DNA of 64,000 nt from Ashinkailepas kermadecensis. Its lineage: Eukaryota > Arthropoda > Thecostraca > Neolepadidae. The stretch is from NCBI GenBank assembly GCA_034440615.1, contig JAOTOM010005136.1, positions 791,001-855,000 on the forward strand. Direction: 5' to 3'. Shown here one piece after another: positions 37,516 to 48,489 of the stretch (position 1 is its first letter; each line of letters opens with the position of its first letter). Position numbers and translations under genes: made by a program. The notes under the pieces were generated by a model. It made no database searches. It saw nothing but the letters and a program-made list of their open reading frames with translations, and was not told the DNA's origin.

Positions 37516-37620
37516 ACTAAATTATTTAGCATAACACAATACACACTTTCTCATTATGGCACGAAATGGCCTGAGGAGGCCGAAGTGCCCAACCCAACAA
37601 AAGACAATAAAGAAAATATT

Positions 37621-37985
37621 CCACAGCAAATTACTGAGCCGAGCATCAATTTCAAATGAGAGATTTCATTTAGTTGCGTACCCTGCTTAAGAGCGGCTTG
37701 GCAACGGCTCAATACAACAGTGCAGTAGTGCATAACGGAAGCCTCTTCTGCATCAGCAGAAAATCAAGGTGCGAATATCGTCTGGAATGCTGCTTTTAGC
37801 CAACGATATCAATTACGATGTTTACCGTTATTAGCTGCGTAGTGTACTTTCCGGTAATTTGTTCCGCACTGATGGCCCTGCACTTGGCGCGTGGTAAGCC
37901 GCGGCACAAGTTCAGCATCCTGAGCAGCTTAGTCACACTATCCGGCACGATGCACTCACCATATGGATGGGCGTTGAGCAGCGGT
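37621..37985. other. Unrecognised single-copy sequence
   Basis: Follows the LINE tail. No gene recognised. Confidence 0.5.
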
Positions 37986-37996
37986 GGTCCGCCACA

Positions 37997-38180
37997 GAAA
38001 CCAACACGCAGGAGCAGGCAAATACTCCAGGGCAACCTCAAGCAGAAACCAACACGCAGCAGCAGGCAAATACTCCACGGCAACCTCGAGCAGAAACCAA
38101 CACGCAGGAGCAGGCAAATACTCCACGGCAACCTCGAGTTTGAGGAAACCAACACGCAGCAGCAGGCAAATCAGACCACG
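37997..38180. repeat. 48-bp tandem repeat, about 4 copies
   Basis: Starts at 37997, 38045, 38093 and 38145 (GAAACCAACACGCAGGAGCA). The 48-bp length keeps a 16-residue frame (RNQHAGAGKYSTATSS) open on the + strand. Confidence 0.93.
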
Positions 38181-38220
38181 ACAAGGCCTCCAAGCAGAAG
38201 TGAATCGAATTCACGGTAGG

Positions 38221-38425
38221 GAAGTGCGGTGGTTTGGACGGCAACTTCAAGCACATCACGATCAGACCAGACAGATGGCGTTCTGGCGAAGTGCGGTGGT
38301 TTGGACGGAAGTTCAACACATCACGATCAGACCAGACAGATGGCGTTCTGGAGAAGTGCGGTGGTTTGGACGGAAGTTCAACACATCACGATCAGACCAG
38401 ACAGATGGCGTCCTGGCGAAGTGAA
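38221..38425. repeat. 65/67-bp tandem repeat, 3 copies
   Basis: Starts at 38221, 38288 and 38353, with a truncated fourth at 38418 (GAAGTGCGGTGGTTTGGACG). It directly follows the 48-bp array. Confidence 0.93.
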
Positions 38426-39310
38426 TCGCGTGCCATCGAGCTCGGCGATGGCGGCCATGCCCCGAGGTAGTGGTGTGTCTGTCGCTTGGATCGGGTACAG
38501 GCACGCGCAAAGTGGAGGCCCAGAGTTGAATCCTCTCTGAATCGCTAAGCTGCCGAGGGTCTAAAAGGTTTCGAGAGAGGTTTTGAGAGCTCTATAAATA
38601 TAGCATACCACTATAAGCGGTGGCTCAGCAAGGATTTTCTTCGGGGGGCCCGACGACGAAAAATGTGATGATATACAGAAAGCTGCCGGCGTGCGAAGTT
38701 CGCCGAAAATTTATGGTTTTGCGTCGTGAACATATCAATTTATCTCGTTTGATCTAGTGTATTTTTGGTGCTAAGGGGGAGCGCCGCCCCCTGACTGCGT
38801 CTCTCACTATAACACGGCATTGGGGAGCTGGAAGAGTACAAGAGCAAGAGGTGAGCTGTGGCGCTGCCATGCTTCTGGTACAGAACCGGACGCCCTACCA
38901 CAACAGGAAGCTTGTGCATCAACAGAAGATGTGCTTTCTTGGCAGTCAGTTAAGGCACGCACCACATTGTCCCTATTTTTCGTGAAAAATGCATGAATTT
39001 TGGAAAGAAGCAAGACCTATGTCGGCATTTCTGCATAGTGCATCATTGAAATATAGCGTGAATGCTCCATGCCAGGGAGCGGAGTCCGATTGTGGAGGTA
39101 GCAGCTGCAATGTTGGCATATGTTAATTGAAAAGCAATCATATTCTGCCGAAACTTGTCATACTCTTGCCCAAATCGGTCTCATCTGACGAACATGGCGA
39201 GCGTATCTCAAACTCACGCCAGACTGTCAATCTAGCGCCTGGCGCCACGCGGTTTGGCGACAGTTTTGCCGTTCCACGGTCCTCCCGATCAGTTTGCTCC
39301 GCGTGCAACC
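38426..39310. other. Unrecognised sequence with possible transposon-like G/C-rich ends
   Basis: 38636-38660 (GATTTTCTTCGGGGGGCCCG) and 38775-38795 (AGGGGGAGCGCCGCCCCCTG) look like the G/C-rich subterminal parts of DNA transposons, but no matching ends or target duplication were found. The remainder is unrecognised. Confidence 0.35.
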
Positions 39311-39314
39311 GTCC

Positions 39315-39577
39315 AACGCGACATCGGACCGACTCTGGTCAGACGGTCACCCACCCTCTGGGCGCGCAGCGACATCAGACCGACTCTGGTCAGACGGTCA
39401 CCCACCCTCTGGGCGCGCAGCGACATCAGACCGACTCTGGTCAGGCGGTCACCCACCCTCTGGGCGCGCAGCGACATCAGACCGACTCTGGTCAGACGGT
39501 CACCCACCCTCTGGGCGCGCAGCGACATCAGACCGACTCTGGTCAGACGGTCACCCATCCTCTGGGCGCGCATGTCA
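39315..39577. repeat. 51-bp tandem repeat, about 5 copies
   Basis: Unit starts at 39371 and 39422 confirm the 51-bp period (GACATCAGACCGACTCTGGT). 51 is a multiple of 3, so three + frames and one minus frame stay open. Copies differ by very few bases, so the array is young or recently homogenised. Confidence 0.96.
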
Positions 39578-40075
39578 CGTGACGTGACGTAATAGGACAA
39601 CGTGGCCGGCGCCTGACTGCCCAACACTCAGCTGGGGTCGGGCGGACCTCCACCGCATCAGCTCCATCGTGAACACTTCCTTTGTGCACAACTGCCCGCA
39701 CTTGAAAGATAATATTGTGGTGAAAATTGCTGACAATCAAAATGTAAAGGACAAGAGACCTGTTTCGCCACCGTAATAAGAATATATTGACATGCGTGTT
39801 TCTGTAATTGAACTAAATTTTGTTCCACGAAACACTTATAAACAATGCGTAGTGAAGCATACTTTATCTCGGAAGTGGGGAAAATAGCGATGTGGCGTTA
39901 GTTTTATTCCATAGCTATGCAATGTTCTAGTAAGGAATACAAGCTTGGGTTTGAGAACCAAGAAATACGGTGATCAGACACAAAAGTATGTCATTGTTTT
40001 GTTTCGTTGCGGGGTGAAACAGGTCTCAGTCTCATTCTGAATGAAGACATAATAACTTGAACTGCATTGACGGAC
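39578..40075. other. Unrecognised single-copy sequence
   Basis: No gene or repeat recognised apart from a short ACGTGACGTGACGTAAT stretch at its left edge. Confidence 0.5.
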
Positions 40076-40077
40076 AT

Positions 40078-40335
40078 GTTACTGGTGTTTTAGACCCTCA
40101 CTGGCCAGGCGGGGCCGGGCCGGGCTGCTGCCGTCAGCCTTTACTGGTGTTTTAGACCCTTAATGGCCAGGGGGTCTTTTAAATGGCCAGGCGGGTGTGC
40201 CGTCAGCCTTTACTGGGTTTGGCCGGGCTGGGCTGCTGCCGTCAGCCTTTACTGGTGTTTTAGACCCTCACTGGCCAGGCGGGGCCGGGCTGGGCTGCTG
40301 CCGTCAGCCTTTACTGGTGTTTTATGGCTGCTGCC
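40078..40335. repeat. Irregular repeat with GGTGTTTTAGACCCTCACTG, about 3-4 copies
   Basis: Copies of TTACTGGTGTTTTAGACCCT and GGGCTGCTGCCGTCAGCCTT recur with internal deletions. Spacing is irregular. Confidence 0.88.
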
Positions 40336-40865
40336 GCCAGTCTTTCTCGTACATACGCGGCAGCAGAATCGCTCAGGCCTCACCTTCGCTCAGGCCTCAC
40401 CTTCGCTGGTACATAACCATGAACGGCTGAAACTACCCATGCAGGTGGTTCGTTCATCTTTATGTAGCTGGATACCTACCATCACATCAATACATTTCCC
40501 ACATCCTCATCCTCAGGCGCACTGTCTCGTCCTTCCATTCACGTCAGTCCTACACATGCAACCAAGCTCCCATAGCTCCCCTGTTGTCGTGCTCTTCGTG
40601 GTTGATTCCAGAGCGGCGATTTCTTCAACTCATACCGCCAGCTGATGAATGTCCACAAACTCACGAATGCACGCCTCGCACGCACAATACATGGTGGCAA
40701 AATAATCACTATTCTCGATAACTACACGCCGAGGTAGCTCGGAGGTATCCACATCACAAAAGCCACACACAAATTCTCTAAGCTGGCTGTTTTACAACGG
40801 AGCGGTCAGATCTGCCGATTGTGCCACCTAGGCGTCCCCTCCTCCCACCACAGTGTCGGTACCCA
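40336..40865. other. Single-copy spacer
   Basis: A 19-bp duplication (CGCTCAGGCCTCACCTT) lies near 40370-40403. No gene recognised. Confidence 0.5.
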
Positions 40866-41003
40866 AGCCCTGTCGTGTCGGTCCCCGAGGCCTGTCGTGT
40901 CGGTCCCCGAGGCCTGTCGTGTCGGTCCCCGAGGCCTGTCGTGTCGGTCCCCGAGGCCTGTCGTGTCGGTCCCCGAGGCCTGTCGTGTCGGTCCCCGAGC
41001 CCC
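40866..41003. repeat. 22-bp minisatellite, 6 copies
   Basis: TGTCGTGTCGGTCCCCGAGG starts at 40871 and 40893. Central copies are identical. Confidence 0.96.
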
Positions 41004-41808
41004 GTCAGAGAGCCAGAGACAAGCCGCCAGGAAGACCACACCACGGCAGGCACATCCGTGACGCTGGCTCACGCCAAAACATCCCAGACATATAGGCGCG
41101 CCAGTCACATAGGACTGGCAGAGACGTGTCTAATTTGGCACATCCCGAAAGCACAGCAATTAGCCCCCTCTCCTTCCGAACCCGCCGCATACTGCAATGT
41201 TTCTCTGCGCTGTGGCAGAGCGGCCTAATTATACCGCGCCAATTCAAAGTCTCTACCTCAAGGCTCATTGTATTTGTGCTGCGAATCGCTGATGTTAGAT
41301 GATGTATTAATGTATTCAACTCTGGGTATTTCCATGCATGTTTCACGAGAGCATGCAATATTGTAATGCCAGTGTTTGATTTGCCAAGCGAGCTAATTGT
41401 TAACAATATTATTTACTTTATTCGGGTGACAGCGTCAGCTCTGTCATGATTTCCACATGCCATGGTGCATACCTGTGCTTGCGCCAGAACACATTGCAAG
41501 ACCCGCCAAGGCCTTGCATTTTGTTTGTCTGACTCACTCTTGCGCTTGGTGTATATTGCAACTTTTGCAGCATTTTTAGTTCACTTTGGCTGGTATTATT
41601 TCGACGCATTTAGTTTATTTGGAGGCGACATTCTAGAATCTCCAGGCTATTTTGATTCCTCGATGAAGAAATCAGCGAAATGATTAACCCGTCTCGAAAC
41701 CAAAAAAAGTGCCCACCTAACCATGGAAATACTCGTTTTCGATCGTCAGCGATAATTGTACAAAATTAAAGGGAGAAACCCGTGACTGTTAGCGACATCC
41801 CGGTCGGC
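41004..41808. other. Unrecognised single-copy sequence
   Basis: A hydrophobic + strand ORF (41462-41683) is the only notable frame. It has no family signature. Confidence 0.45.
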
Positions 41809-41812
41809 ACCG

Positions 41813-41950
41813 TGGCCGCTCAGCTGTCGCCAGGCCGCTCAGCTGTCACCGTGGCCGCTCAGCTGTCACCGTGGCCGCTCAGCTGTCACCGTGGCCGCTC
41901 AGCTGTCGCCAGGCCGCTCAGCTGTCGCCAGGCCGCTCAGCTGTCGCCAG
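41813..41950. repeat. 19/20-bp minisatellite, about 7 copies
   Basis: GGCCGCTCAGCTGTCACCGT (20) and the GTCGCCA form (19) alternate in blocks. Confidence 0.94.
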
Positions 41951-42340
41951 CTCCACTAGCCAATTGTCGTGTTCGAGACGATGAGAATCTGCTATTGAAA
42001 TACATGTCAGCATGACGCCGCTGCTGGCTGGATTCTGACTGACGTGCGGTGACGTTGTACCGACGTGCGGTGGCCGGTGTTTGATGGCATTGTGAGATTT
42101 CGCGAATTATCGAATTCATATCAATGTCACGGTGGTTCGTCCACGTGAGCGGTGTGAAGAGAACACTTGTCTGAGGCGATAGCCAGAGGCGGGCCTGTTG
42201 TGTGGCCAGGTGTTGAGGCTGGGTCGCAGTCTGACGTTGTACGGCTATCAGCGTCGTATCGGTTGCGATGGGCCAACGTGGGGTCAGTAACTGGAAGGAT
42301 AAGAAGTGGGCTCGGCGCAAGGTGTTCTGCGCATACGTCC
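41951..42340. other. Single-copy spacer
   Basis: GACGTGCGGTG is duplicated near 42040-42070. No gene recognised. Confidence 0.5.
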
Positions 42341-42342
42341 CT

Positions 42343-42688
42343 GCGTGACTTCCGTGGGTGACTTCCGTGGGTGACTTCCGTGGGTTACTTCCATGGGTGA
42401 TTTCCCTGGGTGACTTCCCTGGATGACTTCCATGGATGACTTCTATGGGTGACTTCCATGGCTGATTTCCCTGGGTGACTTCCGTGGGTGACTTCACTGG
42501 CTGATTTCCATGGGTGACTTCCCTGGGTGACTTCCATGGATGACTTCCTTGGGTGACTTCCTTGGATAACTTCCCTGGGTGACTTCCATGGGTGACTTCC
42601 ATGGGTGACCTCCATAGGTGACTTCCATGGGTGACTTCCATGGATTACTTCTCTGAGTGACTTCCATGGGTGACTTCCATGCGTCATC
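42343..42688. repeat. 13-bp minisatellite, about 26 copies
   Basis: Unit TGACTTCCATGGG with CCGT, CCCT and TGATT variants. Minus-strand frames rich in EVTHGSHP are artefacts. Confidence 0.95.
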
Positions 42689-42717
42689 CCAAAACCTGAC
42701 CAAGCAGTAAAACGCAG

Positions 42718-42923
42718 ACATCCAGACATGCCCACGAGGACAGGGAAGACGGACCCTCTGGATGGAGCACGTTTGGATGGATGGCTGTATCCAATCCAGT
42801 AGCACCGAGAAGCACTCCCTGCCCGGTTACCAGCAGCACTGCCTGGGCTTCAATGAGCTCCAATTCCGTTGGTCGTTCCAATGGAAGATGTGGGCCGACA
42901 CCTTGCGGTCATTTGGCCTGTAA
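42718..42923 (+). CDS. Candidate terminal exon, function unknown
   Basis: A + strand open frame of about 68 codons ends FRWSFQWKMWADTLRSFGL before TAA (42921-42923). It is preceded by acceptor-like CCTGACCAAGCAGTAAAACGCAG, and AATAAA occurs 18 bp after the stop (42941-42946). The composition (several W, F, C and H) is unlike its repeat neighbours and looks protein-like. No domain is recognised, and no upstream exon was found within the window. It might also be part of an unrecognised mobile element. Confidence 0.3.
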
Positions 42924-42940
42924 TTGTGCTAGAGCTGCGG

Positions 42941-42946
42941 AATAAA
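42941..42946 (+). terminator. Possible poly(A) signal AATAAA
   Basis: Placed just after the candidate terminal exon. The hexamer is common by chance in such sequence. Confidence 0.25.
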
Positions 42947-42949
42947 AGC

Positions 42950-43600
42950 AGATCTTTACTCATTACATCGTTTAGAGACGCACAAGAGCATCGCATAAGC
43001 ATAAGGGGCATCCTTTCCGGGTAAGCTAAGGGTCAGCATTTTGATAGCATCAGGCATGGAAAACTTAACCTCACACTTCAATTGAATCCATCCCAGCTGG
43101 GGTAAAAAGGAAAGCAGATATTCGCGTGCGTTTGAGTAGATAAATTAAATCTTTTTTAACCACACAACAAATCACTAACGGGCTAACTAAGGCAACACCA
43201 TTTTATACCAAAGGTGGCATGAAGCGAGCAGTGAAATTTTGCTAAGTGCTACTTTGCAGTTCATCTGGATAAAAACAGTCGCTCAAGTGGAATTCAGGTT
43301 ATGTAGAATGCACACAAAATATGCGTGGTGAGATGGGCACCTGCAACAAAGTCCAGCTGAACCCAATGGTCTGACTCAGCCACAGAAAGTTCCCTGTTTG
43401 GATGCCGTGGTCTGAGAACACTTAAACCGTCTGGACACGCACTCTACTCAAAGATAGACAAACCCTGCGATACCGGCAAGTATGAATCAGCCAGGTTTTT
43501 AAAACTGATGTGACGGCTCGGTGACCGGGCATGACCTGGATAGTTCCTATCGATTACAATCTTCCACAGGAATTAGCGCTAGCTATTTAGTTGGTGACTG
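42950..43600. other. Unrecognised single-copy sequence
   Basis: Ordinary complexity, nothing recognised. Confidence 0.5.
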
Positions 43601-43604
43601 CGAA

Positions 43605-43913
43605 CAGAGGCGGATCAAGGAATTTTCGCTTGAGTCACATTTCCTCGGAGGAGCGACTTCGGCAGAAAATGAGAGAGAGAAAGCGGAGGTGGGTGCACAC
43701 GAGCACACTAGATGGGCGAATGTTCGTATGAGAAGACCACCTTTTCTTCTGCAAGGTGCATCTTTGGCTAAACAAATACGTTAAGCGGGGGGGGGGGGGA
43801 GGATGCGCACTCGGGCTTTCCCGAATAGGCACATTTCCTGGCCGGAGGGGCCACCTTTCTACGTGGAAAGCGGGTGGCACATCCCCCAGTGCCTCCCTCT
43901 GTATCCGCCTCTG
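43605..43913. mobile_element. hAT-type MITE, 309 bp
   Basis: The left end begins CAGAGGCGGATCAAGG and the right end reads TATCCGCCTCTG, inverse repeats matching over 11 of the first 12 bases. The flanking 8 bp are ACTGCGAA (43597-43604) and ACTGGGAA (43914-43921), a target-site duplication with one mismatch. CAGNGGCG-type ends with an 8-bp duplication are typical of hAT elements. The interior has no transposase and contains a G run (about 43787-43799). Confidence 0.75.
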
Positions 43914-43921
43914 ACTGGGAA

Positions 43922-44240
43922 GCGTGGCTTTGTCGGTCATTTCCGGCGCGCCGGGTCTGCAGTCAGTCCAATACTGCAGTCAGTCCAATACCGTCGTACC
44001 TAGTGGCACTTGGGCTAAACTCGGCCCACTTAATGGCCGTAACAGCCTCATAAGTCGGCATAGCAATCCAGCATGACCAATCCTTGAGGACTTCTGCAAA
44101 TTGGTGTAATTAGTGAGGTTCGCTCTGGCTATGCTGTTGTGTCATGAGTAGCAAGTCTTCATTTACGGTGAGAATTTCATTTCTGACGAGCGAAAAGGAA
44201 GGAAGAAAACACAAGAACCTGTGTTGCCGGTCGCTTCCAC
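43922..44240. other. Single-copy spacer
   Basis: TGCAGTCAGTCCAATAC is duplicated near 43960-43992. No gene recognised. Confidence 0.5.
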
Positions 44241-44244
44241 ACTC

Positions 44245-44715
44245 CATGCTCTCCACCTCACTCGTACACCACCCGTGAGTAACATGTATTGTCTGCACTG
44301 TTGACGGTCGCCACCTTGCTACCGCCAAATGTCAGTTTGTTTATCTGCACGGTTGACGGTCGCCACCACTTGCCACGTTCACCACTTCACTCGTACATGA
44401 CCCGCGAGTAACACGTTCTTGTGTGCATTGTCTACCTGGATGTCAGTTTGTTTATCAGCACTGTTGACGGTCGCCACCACTTGCCACGTTCACCACTTCA
44501 CTCGTACATGACCCGCGAGTAACACGTTCTTGTGTGCATTGTCCACCTGAATGTCAGTTTGTTTATCTGCACTGTTGACGGTCGCCACCACTTGCCACGT
44601 TCACCACTTCACTCGTACATGACCCGCGAGTAACACGTTCTTGTGTGAATTGTCCACCTGAATGTCAGTTTGTTTATCTGCACTGTTGACGGTCGCCACC
44701 TTGCTACCGCCAACT
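44245..44715. repeat. 111-bp tandem repeat, about 4 copies
   Basis: TTGACGGTCGCCACCACTTG starts at 44353, 44464, 44575 and 44686 (all 111 bp apart). A shortened, more diverged copy lies upstream from about 44245. Confidence 0.95.
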
Positions 44716-46080
44716 CCGCGGGGTCCCACCAGAAACTAACCGGAATCCGTGACGTCGGTGCTGACCCATCTCACGTGTGACGTTCGCAGGAATGCTGGCA
44801 GGAGAACGGCAGACTCACGGACAGGATGTGTTGAGAAGAAGGTTCGTTTGTGCCGCAGTTCTGACGACAAACACCGTTGTTTGTAGATATGGGCATGCCC
44901 ATGCCCCCAAAAAAATACATGAGAGTAAAGAAAGGAGATGCAGACGGTATATGCGGGGTTGTTTTCGGTTTGTCTCCTTGAAACGGAGAAAAACAGTGTG
45001 AAATTATTAGCTTTTGTGTATTTTTTGTCCTTGGAAAAATTTCAACGTCATGGTGCAATGGTGAATAGCAAAAATATACGTAAAGTAAGAATACACATGT
45101 ACCTACCGAAATAGATACCATACTATCCTCAATTATTGAGTAAGTAGGTATGTGTCCACATCTCCATGGGTCGAAGGTAGGCTACCTGATATCGGGATGT
45201 TCACAAAACACCCACCAATGTTTATGGGTGTATATGTACGCCATACGTATGGTGTAACCTCGGGGGTTATGCACCATACATGTGCTATATGTAGTTCGAA
45301 CAGCACCCATGCTTGCATATCACTTGAATGGGTTGTGTTGGATTCACATTTCCTTATTTTAAATCACTTCATATGGCTGGTGTTCACTTAGCATGCTGGT
45401 TCCACTTACACTATTATAATATTTATCAAATATTTGATTTTGCACATTGTTACCGTTCCGGTTATGTGCAAAAAATTGCTTTGCGTTGAAGGCATTGCTT
45501 GCTCTGGTTGAGAAGGTATTCTGAAGTACCTATGTGTGATTGCAATGCATCTACTGATGTTTGATTAGATGCGAAAAATATGTTGCAACATTTTCCTATG
45601 TGTTCTTTATGTAGGTAAATGATATATTTTGATCTTATTCTATATAAACTACATATTCACGAAGTGTTCTTTTCATGTTTAGTCGCATTCCAGGTTTCCC
45701 TCCAGCATTCCCAATCTATAATTGGTTTTGTGTGATGACGGATGTATAGTAATTGATGATTTATAGATGATTTTAGAATCCAGATGAGCGTAACGCTGCT
45801 ACCAGAATACCACACCAATGCCATCTTTCTACTCAGACACCCTGAAAGGTTGGTAGTGATCTCTGAACTTGTCAGATTTTCAGATTCAGTGCTGCAGTGC
45901 TGATACCGACAAACTGTTTTCTTTTTACTGGCACCTAGCAGCCTTCCTACCAGTCAGCAGTACAGTGCGGCAATCTCAATTGCATCTTAATGTAGGACAG
46001 GGTGTGTAGTGTGACAGTGCGATGTGTGGTGGTGTGTCATATGTATAATGTGTGCTGACTGAGCCACCGTGCTCATCTCA
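44716..46080. other. Unrecognised single-copy sequence
   Basis: AT-rich, ordinary complexity. Open frames up to 116 codons without a domain. Confidence 0.5.
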
Positions 46081-46117
46081 GCGGGGATATGTGGAACAGT
46101 TGTGACAGTTGTGACAG

Positions 46118-46291
46118 TTGTGTGATTGCGTCGAGATCGAGTTGCACCCGGAGTGGTTTGATTGTGTGATGGTGTTCCGTGCCAGATGGACCAGCAGGAG
46201 GCATGCTCGTTTTCATTTTGAGGGTGATGTGGAATGTGTCACTGGCAGGCACATGGGAGGCTTCTCTCCAGGAACGGTCGGCCCAGTAACA
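46118..46291 (+). CDS. Candidate internal exon, function unknown
   Basis: The open frame reads LCDCVEIELHPEWFDCVMVF..., continues through RFHFEGDVECVTGRHMGG, and ends at a strong donor-like ACA|GTAAGT (GT at 46292). The left border would be an acceptor at TTGTGACAG (ends 46117); stops lie just upstream in frame, so the exon cannot start earlier. The residue mix looks protein-like but I recognise no family. Confidence 0.28.
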
Positions 46292-46392
46292 GTAAGTAGA
46301 GCTGAACATCTTTTTGATCCTTATTTTCGTGCAAAACGATGCTGTTATCCACTGGAAAATAACTAAATTAAAGACTAAACACAAAATAAGTA

Positions 46393-46737
46393 ATGGTGAT
46401 TCTTAATTATCGTGACAATTTAAGTTCATATTTACACATTTAATTTGAAACAACTCTATCACTAATCTGGAATACGTATGAATGAAGCGGGCCTCTGTCA
46501 GATATCGCCAAATGTGTTCAGGAACAGTGGGTTCTAAAAGTGGGCTTTGATGTGGTTCTTAGTAGCCTCTGTAATTACCGTGCATTCACGAGCGGATCCA
46601 GGAGGGCCATCTCAGCCATCATCTCCCCCAAACAGGAGCCTGCTTTGGAGCAAAATTGGCCATGGTACACACAGTGCATGCAACACTAGAAACATTCGAT
46701 GCCAAATCCAAGGGGTAGATACTTGTAAAGAAAAGTG
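46393..46737. other. Single-copy sequence with a hAT-like end fragment
   Basis: GAGCGGATCCAGGAGGG near 46592 resembles a hAT terminal sequence but has no partner end or duplication. Confidence 0.35.
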
Positions 46738-46745
46738 CTTACAGC
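46738..46745. repeat. 8-bp target-site duplication, left (CTTACAGC)
   Basis: Identical to 53218-53225. The pair brackets the element 46746-53217. Confidence 0.75.
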
Positions 46746-46789
46746 CAGTGGCGTCGCCACGGAATTCTTCCAGGGGGGGCAATGTTGAT

Positions 46790-46850
46790 AGGGGGCCTCC
46801 TGCTCCCCGAAAAGGGGCCTCCACTGTGTTAGGGCCTCCTCTTGCTTTTT
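46790..46850. repeat. Isolated GGGCCTCC units next to the left end
   Basis: GGGGGCCTCCTGCTCCCCGA and two further GGGCCTCC units about 27-31 bp apart, matching the outer repeat type of the main array. Possible seed of the satellite. Confidence 0.7.
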
Positions 46851-46859
46851 AGGCTCTTA

Positions 46860-48480
46860 GTATGGTTCTCGAATGGGAACATGATTTGATATTGAGGTCT
46901 TGTTTGTTCTTGGCATGGTATATAATTTACGCAAAGCGCAATAGCAAGAATCTTTTTTTTTCGCTGAGAACCGAGCCATACCAGGGTATAAATAAGCAAA
47001 TGTAGACAAATACGTCAGTGCCAAAACAAACCAATATCTTTATGCTTTATCGACGAGAAGAATCTTCCCGCTGGCCTCTAGATTGTAGCGAGCTGGTGGG
47101 GCTCGTGCTGAGCATATCTTAAAGATATCTCCCATTGATCAACCCACTTCTTTGTTCACCAAGTTTAACTGAATATAGCTAGGTTCATCACTACTGTTAG
47201 TCATTCCCACCAGCTTGATCTCATAAACAAACTTAAACGATCATTTCTCAGTCCCAGGACAACAATTTCGCGAAGGTGAAACGAGAAGTGGATTGAATTG
47301 GTTTTCTGATCGTTATCTTAGGGATTTGTTAATTTTTTTCATAACATTTGGTGCTGGCTGCAAGGCACTTGTCACAGAAGCTAAAATAATAAATACTCCG
47401 CGAATAAATTCACGGCAAGAACAAGCATTGAACAACCATGCATCAATGGCAATGCAACAATGTAACAATGACAATGCATAAATAATGCAAAACCTTCGAA
47501 TTCCACGCCGTCACGCCCATGGTTATCGCTGTGCTGTACCGTTTTGTAAATTATGTCGTTGAGAACGTACTGAAGCTGGGAAGCTCTAATCATGCAGGCT
47601 GTAATCACAGAAGACAACTTTGTAGGAATAAAATACATTTTAAAACATCATTCCTCCCATTTAATATGGGGCATCGGTGTTGTTTTGTATGCTTGTGAGG
47701 GGGAATTTACCCCCGCAATGTTGGCTTTGCTCCATGGGCGTAAGTTCTGAAAATTATTGGGAGACCAGTGACGCACCCATATTTGCGTCAAGGGGAGGGG
47801 GCAAACGTATTTGGAGGGGGTCCAACTACTGAATAAAGTCTTCCGATTTCGACCACTATTTTGTCAAAGGGGAACTTTTTAAATAAAATAATTAGTGATC
47901 AACTGAATTATCCTGCGGAGGGGCCTAATCTACCACTATCGTTTCTGATTCGTCGATTTCAACCCTAGCTCCCACAACCTGTTCAAATGTATTCTTTTGG
48001 TATTCCTTGATAAGTCACCTCGCACTGCTGAAATTACACCTGCACAAATCACTTTAAAATGTAAAATTTTCCAATTTCAGACATTCCAGTTCATAGTGCC
48101 CGGTCGCCACGACGCCAACGTTAGTGCACATGCACACCCATCTTGCGCATTCGGCGCATTCGCCACACTTCGTGCGATGCTACGGATTCTGCTTGGCCTC
48201 CTACGCTTTGTTAATTGCTGCCACATGATAAACTTACGCCATATCTGACGTCATAAAATGCTTCGTATGGGCGTTCGCTGCGAAAATTAGATGACTTAAA
48301 TTTGATCATTAGTTCCCTTACCATATTTTATGGTGAAGAAATGCGGATACCCGCTGAGCTTTGATGCACCTCATATCTTTGATTAAACATGCTTCCAGGT
48401 TGGCTACCGAACCGAAGCCCTGCCTGAGTGTACTTCTTTGGACCCGTTTCGTATTTCTTCGTCTACGGATGTGTCCTAAG
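46860..48480. other. Interior of the hAT-type element, unrecognised
   Basis: Ordinary-complexity sequence. A G-rich segment at 47740-47930 (CATGGGCGTAAGTTCTG, GGGGAGGGGGCAAACG) may be an end of another nested element. No coding region with a domain. Confidence 0.4.
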
Positions 48481-48489
48481 GCTCCAATT

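Larger units (their letters stand above)
32491..37620 (+). mobile_element. I/Nimb-group LINE, copy 2 (damaged)
   Basis: Same family and orientation as copy 1. The part before about 34.35 kb matches copy 1 but has missing or extra bases every few tens of bases. From 34.35 kb on the match is almost collinear, with few indels. A 5' UTR-like stretch with inflated G, C and T runs lies at 32510-32640. The 3' end keeps the hairpin GGCCTGAGGAGGCC (37568-37581) and an A-rich tail (CAATAAAGAAAATATT). The uneven damage suggests base-calling error in the first third on top of true decay. Confidence 0.88.

Noticed and set aside
38620..38800. Small DNA transposon with G/C-rich ends
   Set aside because: The ends do not match as inverted repeats and no duplication is visible.
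46585..46740. A further hAT element starting at GAGCGGATCCAGG
   Set aside because: Only one end-like motif, no partner end and no target duplication.
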